17,443 bases of DNA from JADHUC01 sp964617665 (lineage in GTDB: Bacteria; Planctomycetota; Planctomycetia; Pirellulales; Pirellulaceae), in NCBI GenBank assembly GCA_964617665.1, contig CAZUAH010000283.1, forward strand, positions 1 through 17,443, written 5' to 3'. Both the position numbers and the translations under genes were made by a program. The notes under the pieces are model-generated. The model searched no databases. It had not been told where the DNA came from and worked only from the letters and a program-made list of their open reading frames with translations. Position 1 is the stretch's first letter. Every line of letters begins with the position of its first letter. Below are positions 13,708-17,443 of the stretch, one piece after another.

Positions 13708-15306
13708 ATGAACGTAGCGGCTTTCATACTGCTGACAGGTATCGTCCACGCAACGGCGCCGAACGATTCAGTCGACATGATCTACATTCCGGGCGGGGAG
13801 TGCACCGTGGGCACTACCGCCGGAGAGGCCGCTCGACTGGCCGAGGAATATCGAGTCCACCCCAGCGTTTTTGCCGTTGAGGTACCGCAACGAAAGGTAC
13901 AGGTGAAACCGTTCTACATCGACCGGTCTCCTGTCACGAACGCACAATACCGACGATTTGTCGAAGACAGCGGTTATCATCCTCCGAGACACTGGCGAGG
14001 TAAGAAGTGCCCAGAGGGCCAAGGTGATTGGCCGGTTACGAACGTGAACTGGCACAACGCTGATGCGTACGCGCGCTGGGCTGGCAAGCGTCTGCCGACT
14101 GAGGCCGAGTGGGAGAAGGCCGCGCGAGGTACGGACGCAAGGCGTTATCCGTGGGGCAACGAGTGGGACGACGAGGCGTGTCGAATCGACGACGGCAGTT
14201 CACCGCAGACGCCAACGCCGCTGCCGGTCGGCTGTTTCCCGAAAGGCGCGAGCCCGTACGGCGTGCTGGACATGGTTGGTAATGTGGCTCAGTGGACTTC
14301 CACACCGTCGCAGCCGCCGAATGCGAGCCGCGGTTGGGCGTGGTACGTGATAAAGGGCGCCGGAACGGCCCACAGCTTACGCTTCAACTTCCGCTGCGCC
14401 GCGAGTAGCTTTTCCGCCCACACCAGCCGGAATCACCCGTGGTTGGGCTTTCGCTGCGCTATGAACGCGCCGGATGCACCTGCGGACGTCGACACGCCGC
14501 CGGCCCTGCCCGCAAGAACGCCGCCGCGACCCGTGTTGGCAAACGGGCCGAACGAAAGCTCTTTCGGGCGCGATCCAATCACGCTGCAAGGCGGGCCGGG
14601 ACATTCGGCAGCCGTTTTCGTGCCCTGTTTTCCTGGCGCCGTCTTCCGACTCAATCTGCCGGAACAAGTAGGTGCCGCAGGATTTCCGTTCGGTTGGCAG
14701 GCCTCTCATTCGCCTTTGGAATGGCGCATCAACGACGATCGCACCAAGGCCGGCTACCACTGTTCGTTCGAAGAGAAGGCGGTGCTGACGGTCACGTTGG
14801 AGGCGGCGTTGGATTGTGTCGACTTCACGATCTCGATCCGCAATCTGACCGACCAGGTGTTCAAGAGTCCAGCCAGCAACACGTGCTTCAACAATCACGG
14901 CGCTCCGTACTTTGTCGATCCTGAACGCGATCGAACCTTGGTGTGGACTGACGACGGCGCCGTCCGCGGGCTGGAAATGCGCAGCGGCGTTGGCGGTGAA
15001 CCGCTGCACGGCGGATGGGCCGTGGCCTTGTCGGATCAGGCTGCTCCGAAGGGCGGAACTCTGGCTCGGCACGCGATGATTGCGTGTGTGTCGCGTGATC
15101 GCCAGTGGATCGTCGCGCAGGGGTACGCGGAGGCAACCTCCGTGGCCAACAACGCTCACTACACGTGCCTACACACACGGCCTCGCTGGCCCGACATTCC
15201 GCCGGGCGAGGAGCGGGCAGTGATCGGAAAACTGTATTTCCTGAAAGGCGGTCCGGAGGATCTTCTGGCTCGATGGCGCCAGGATTTCGGGCACTCGCCA
15301 CACTGA
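13708..15306 (+). CDS. SUMF1/formylglycine-generating-enzyme-like secreted protein, two domains
   Basis: 532 residues with a short signal peptide ('MNVAAFILLTGIVHATA'). Residues about 20-255 form an FGE-sulfatase (SUMF1, C-type-lectin-like) domain: 'DMIYIPGGECTVG', 'KPFYIDRSPVTNAQYRRFV' (65-85), 'PVTNVNWHNADAYARWAGKR', 'RLPTEAEWEKAARG' (128-141), 'YPWGNEWD', 'VLDMVGNVAQWTS' and the terminal 'GFRCAM'. True FGEs oxidise a sulfatase cysteine with a Cys pair in the segment between the 'GNVxxW' and 'GFRCA' motifs; here only Cys230 appears there, so FGE oxidase activity is doubtful. After a Pro/Ala linker (about 255-275), residues 280-532 form a second strand-rich domain I do not recognise ('VPCFPGAVFRLNLP', 'NTCFNNHGAPYFVDPERDR'). 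Start ATG has GGAGGA with 6-nt spacing. Confidence 0.85.
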   Translation: MNVAAFILLTGIVHATAPNDSVDMIYIPGGECTVGTTAGEAARLAEEYRVHPSVFAVEVPQRKVQVKPFYIDRSPVTNAQYRRFVEDSGYHPPRHWRGKKCPEGQGDWPVTNVNWHNADAYARWAGKRLPTEAEWEKAARGTDARRYPWGNEWDDEACRIDDGSSPQTPTPLPVGCFPKGASPYGVLDMVGNVAQWTSTPSQPPNASRGWAWYVIKGAGTAHSLRFNFRCAASSFSAHTSRNHPWLGFRCAMNAPDAPADVDTPPALPARTPPRPVLANGPNESSFGRDPITLQGGPGHSAAVFVPCFPGAVFRLNLPEQVGAAGFPFGWQASHSPLEWRINDDRTKAGYHCSFEEKAVLTVTLEAALDCVDFTISIRNLTDQVFKSPASNTCFNNHGAPYFVDPERDRTLVWTDDGAVRGLEMRSGVGGEPLHGGWAVALSDQAAPKGGTLARHAMIACVSRDRQWIVAQGYAEATSVANNAHYTCLHTRPRWPDIPPGEERAVIGKLYFLKGGPEDLLARWRQDFGHSPH

Positions 15307-15456
15307 CTCGGACGCACCCCTCGGCCGGTTTTGTCCGAAAATGCAAAGAGCAGCTATAGGAAGACCGTTTGTGATGGAAGTTCGACACCAAATCCTCACA
15401 TTTTCTTGCCCCAATCTGCCGGATGCCGATGGCCGGGTAAGAATCTGGCTGGCAAG

Positions 15457-15480
15457 ATACTCCGTTGCTCCGAGGAGTAT
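15457..15480. other. Intergenic hairpin upstream of the NamZ-like gene
   Basis: ATACTCC (15457-15463) and GGAGTAT (15474-15480) form a perfect 7-bp stem around a 10-nt loop, followed by TTTC. Lies about 70 nt before the NamZ-like start in the 244-bp region 15307-15550. It could be a weak terminator of upstream transcription or a regulator site. A second weak repeat, TCGGAC/GTCCGA (15308-15313, 15333-15338), follows the SUMF1 stop directly. Confidence 0.25.
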
Positions 15481-15550
15481 TTCATCGCAATATGGGGAAA
15501 GGGCTCAACGGTCTTGTGGTTAGACAGAGAACTGCACACGGACGACTTTG

Positions 15551-16750
15551 ATGGATGATTCTTACTCGCTGCCAGATCTTCCCGTAGCCATTGGGTTGGA
15601 AAACTGCCGTGCCTCGCCACCGGACGTCCTAATCGGAGCTAGGTTTGGGCTACTGGTCAACCAGGCATCGGTGGACTATCGCTTCCGCTACGCTCACGAT
15701 TTGCTCGACGAGGCATTCCCCAGCCAATTGGCGGCCTTGTTCTCGCCACAACACGGCTTGTGGAGCGAAGACCAAGACAACATGGTGGAGACGCCGCACG
15801 GCCACCATCCACGGCTGCGGGTCCCGATTCACAGCTTATACGCTGAAAGTCGCAAGCCCACTGCGGATTCGCTTGAAGGGCTGGATTGCCTGGTGGTCGA
15901 TCTGCAGGATGTAGGGACGCGAGTTTACACCTACATCTGGACATTGTCTTACTGCCTGGAGGCATGCGCCGAACGAGGCATTCCCGTCGTGGTGTTGGAC
16001 AGACCAAATCCACTGGGCGGACGCTACGTTGAAGGCCCACGGCTGGATCACTCGTACGCAAGCTTTGTGGGCAGGGCTTCGATACCGATGGCACACGGGT
16101 TGACGATTGGGGAAATGGCCCGCTACCTAAGTGCCGCCATGGGGCTCGGGGCGACCGTGCAAGTGGTCCCCATGACAGGATGGCGTCGCAACATGGCCTA
16201 CCATGAGACGGGTCGGCGATGGATTCCAGCCTCTCCCAATTTGCCGAGGATCGAAGGCGTTTTGGTATATCCGGGCATGGTCTTGGTCGAAGGCACGAAT
16301 CTGTCCGAAGGCCGCGGCACGACGACACCTTTCGAAGTGATCGGTGCCCCATTCATCGACGCCTACGCGTTTGTCGACGCGCTGGACGATTGGGCATTGC
16401 CAGGCGTCGCGTACCGGCCTCTGAGTTTCAAGCCAACCTTCCAGAAATGGCAAGATCAAACTTGCGGCGGTGTCTACTTCCACATCGTTGACGAGAAGGC
16501 CTACAGGCCGTACCGTACAGCCGTCGTCCTGTTGGGCTGCCTTCGGCAGTTGTACCCCAAGGAATTCCAGTGGCTAATGCCGCCCTACGAATACGAACAA
16601 GAGAAGATGCCAATCGATATCCTCAGCGGTGGATCGGAGCTGAGGGAAAGCTTGGATAGAGGGCTAACGAAGCGAACCCTTGAAGACCTGACGGTGCTGG
16701 ACGAGGTGGGGTGGTGGAAAGAAGTTGAACCGTTCCTGTTGTACGGTTGA
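15551..16750 (+). CDS. namZ: DUF1343 protein, NamZ-like exo-beta-N-acetylmuramidase (GH171)
   Basis: 399 residues. NamZ (DUF1343, GH171) releases N-acetylmuramic acid from the non-reducing end of peptidoglycan glycans. Family blocks are all present in order: 'GLLVNQAS' (34-41), 'LFSPQHGLWSEDQDNM' (63-78), 'LDCLVVDLQDVGTRVYTYIW' (111-130), 'VVVLDRPNPLGG' (146-157), 'MAHGLTIGEMARYL' (180-193), 'YPGMVLVEGTNLSEGRGTTT' (240-259) followed by 'PFEVIGAPFI', and 'KPTFQKWQ'. Many relatives read SPEHG where this protein has SPQHG (Gln67). No signal peptide is visible, unlike secreted NamZ, so a cytoplasmic role in recycling imported muropeptides is possible. TTG at 15548 is in frame but ATG 15551 is preferred; no clear Shine-Dalgarno. 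A membrane protein follows 34 bp downstream, probably on the same transcript. Confidence 0.88.
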   Translation: MDDSYSLPDLPVAIGLENCRASPPDVLIGARFGLLVNQASVDYRFRYAHDLLDEAFPSQLAALFSPQHGLWSEDQDNMVETPHGHHPRLRVPIHSLYAESRKPTADSLEGLDCLVVDLQDVGTRVYTYIWTLSYCLEACAERGIPVVVLDRPNPLGGRYVEGPRLDHSYASFVGRASIPMAHGLTIGEMARYLSAAMGLGATVQVVPMTGWRRNMAYHETGRRWIPASPNLPRIEGVLVYPGMVLVEGTNLSEGRGTTTPFEVIGAPFIDAYAFVDALDDWALPGVAYRPLSFKPTFQKWQDQTCGGVYFHIVDEKAYRPYRTAVVLLGCLRQLYPKEFQWLMPPYEYEQEKMPIDILSGGSELRESLDRGLTKRTLEDLTVLDEVGWWKEVEPFLLYG

Positions 16751-16784
16751 GTCTGATCGCCCGAACTCGATATAGGCCTGTGCT

Positions 16785-17443
16785 ATGAGCCAATCGATCG
16801 TTACCACACCGACTCGCTGGTTTGTGCGTGGTTTCCTCGTTGGCATCTTGATCACGGCGTCGCTAACCGCCGTTTCCTATTTCTTTCGCTCCGATGGACT
16901 GGGCAACCTCGTCGGGACGACACCTCGAAATCGCGAAGCGTTGGGGTTTCCCATCGAATTGTGGGAAAGCGGCAACATGTACGGCGGCTATTTCGTCGAC
17001 TATCTGGCCCTGCTGGTCGACGCCGCGTTTGCGTTGGTTGCAGGCGTAGTGTGCGGTCTCGTCACTCTGCGTAATCGCATTCGATTGACTCGCATGGTGG
17101 AAGAGATGGAACAAGCGGTTGCGCGGCCGGCGCGGCGTGGCGTCCAGTTCTCGATGCGAGCGCTGCTACTGGCGACCGGTTTGGCAGCAGTCGTGGCGGC
17201 CGGCGCTCGTTACGCAATAGCAGGCCGAGCGGAAGTGCTAGGAATCATCTATCTGCTCGGTCCGTGGCTGCTGGTGATAATTGCCTTTCTGCCATTGGCC
17301 ATGTCGTGGCAGCAGCGCGTGTACGTTCTGATCCCTTCGGCCCTATTGCTGATGGGCGGTGCGGTAGCCATCGGTGTCTCGCTGGAGCCGAAGATCGAAT
17401 TCGACAAAGTGCTCATGGGGATCTTCATCTGCTGGACTCCCCA
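16785..17443 (+). CDS. Polytopic membrane protein, 3' end outside window
   Basis: An open frame from ATG 16785 runs to the window edge without a stop (about 219 codons seen), so the gene is partial only because the window ends. Several TM segments are visible: 'FVRGFLVGILITASLTAVSY', 'YLALLVDAAFALVAGVVCGL', 'ALLLATGLAAVVAAGA', 'VLGIIYLLGPWLLVIIAFLP' and 'VYVLIPSALLLMGGAVAIGV'. Between the second and third, 'RNRIRLTRMVEEMEQAVARP' is a basic, probably cytoplasmic, helix. 'VQFSMRALLLATGLAAVVAA' matches the 'FSLRTLL' lead-in common to many uncharacterised planctomycete membrane proteins. Function unknown. It starts 34 bp after the NamZ-like gene on the same strand and may be co-transcribed with it. 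Confidence 0.8.
   Translation, partial: MSQSIVTTPTRWFVRGFLVGILITASLTAVSYFFRSDGLGNLVGTTPRNREALGFPIELWESGNMYGGYFVDYLALLVDAAFALVAGVVCGLVTLRNRIRLTRMVEEMEQAVARPARRGVQFSMRALLLATGLAAVVAAGARYAIAGRAEVLGIIYLLGPWLLVIIAFLPLAMSWQQRVYVLIPSALLLMGGAVAIGVSLEPKIEFDKVLMGIFICWTP

Noticed and set aside
14377..15159. 260-residue minus-strand ORF opposite the SUMF1 gene
   Set aside because: Shadow frame in high-GC coding DNA; the sense frame has clear SUMF1 motifs.

Overview
The window looks like a planctomycete (PVC group) chromosome fragment, probably from a metagenome assembly. The evidence is gene content: a DUF1080 (3-keto-disaccharide hydrolase) protein, a PQQ-like propeller membrane protein, a YdjY-domain protein, a SUMF1-type protein, a DUF1343/NamZ protein, and a membrane protein with an 'FSMRALL' segment of the kind common in planctomycetes. 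There is also a palindromic repeat that reads as 'VGQAVPDG' when translated. G+C is moderately high. A 10-N gap flanked by homopolymer runs marks a scaffold join near 10.7 kb.

Layout. 1-306 (+): a small ferredoxin with every hallmark of HgcB, the electron donor of mercury methylation; its partner hgcA would lie just left of the window. 394-1434 (-): selD, facing hgcB. An in-frame TGA at codon 17, exactly the catalytic Cys/Sec position, followed by a bacterial SECIS-like hairpin, shows that SelD is itself a selenoprotein. 1559-2194 (-): histidine phosphatase. 2519-3658 (+): secreted clan GH-A glycoside hydrolase. 3690-3771: REP-like palindrome. 3899-4543 (+): secreted DUF1080 protein, converging at 9 bp on a PQQ-propeller/multi-TM protein (4553-6625, -). 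6883-8379 (+): two-domain PPK2, polyphosphate:AMP phosphotransferase.

8619-12664 (-) is the most unusual block. A heparinase-like gene is followed by about 360 bp of non-coding, highly structured and partly unassembled DNA. Next comes a reverse transcriptase carrying both retron signatures (NAxxH and VTG), whose 3' end overlaps an amidohydrolase start by 11 bp. I read this as a retron. Its ncRNA should lie in the structured stretch at about 10584-10669 or be partly lost in the gap, and the amidohydrolase is a candidate partner gene.

12760-17443 (+): YdjY-domain lipoprotein or secreted protein, a SUMF1-like protein with an extra C-terminal domain, a NamZ-like (DUF1343) protein without a signal peptide, and a truncated polytopic membrane protein running off the window.

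Functionally the window mixes scavenging of polysaccharide and cell-wall sugars (GH-A, DUF1080, DUF1343, heparinase-like), polyphosphate-driven nucleotide phosphorylation, selenium metabolism, probable mercury methylation, and a probable defence retron. Only a few neighbours (RT-amidohydrolase, NamZ-membrane protein) are close enough to suggest co-transcription.
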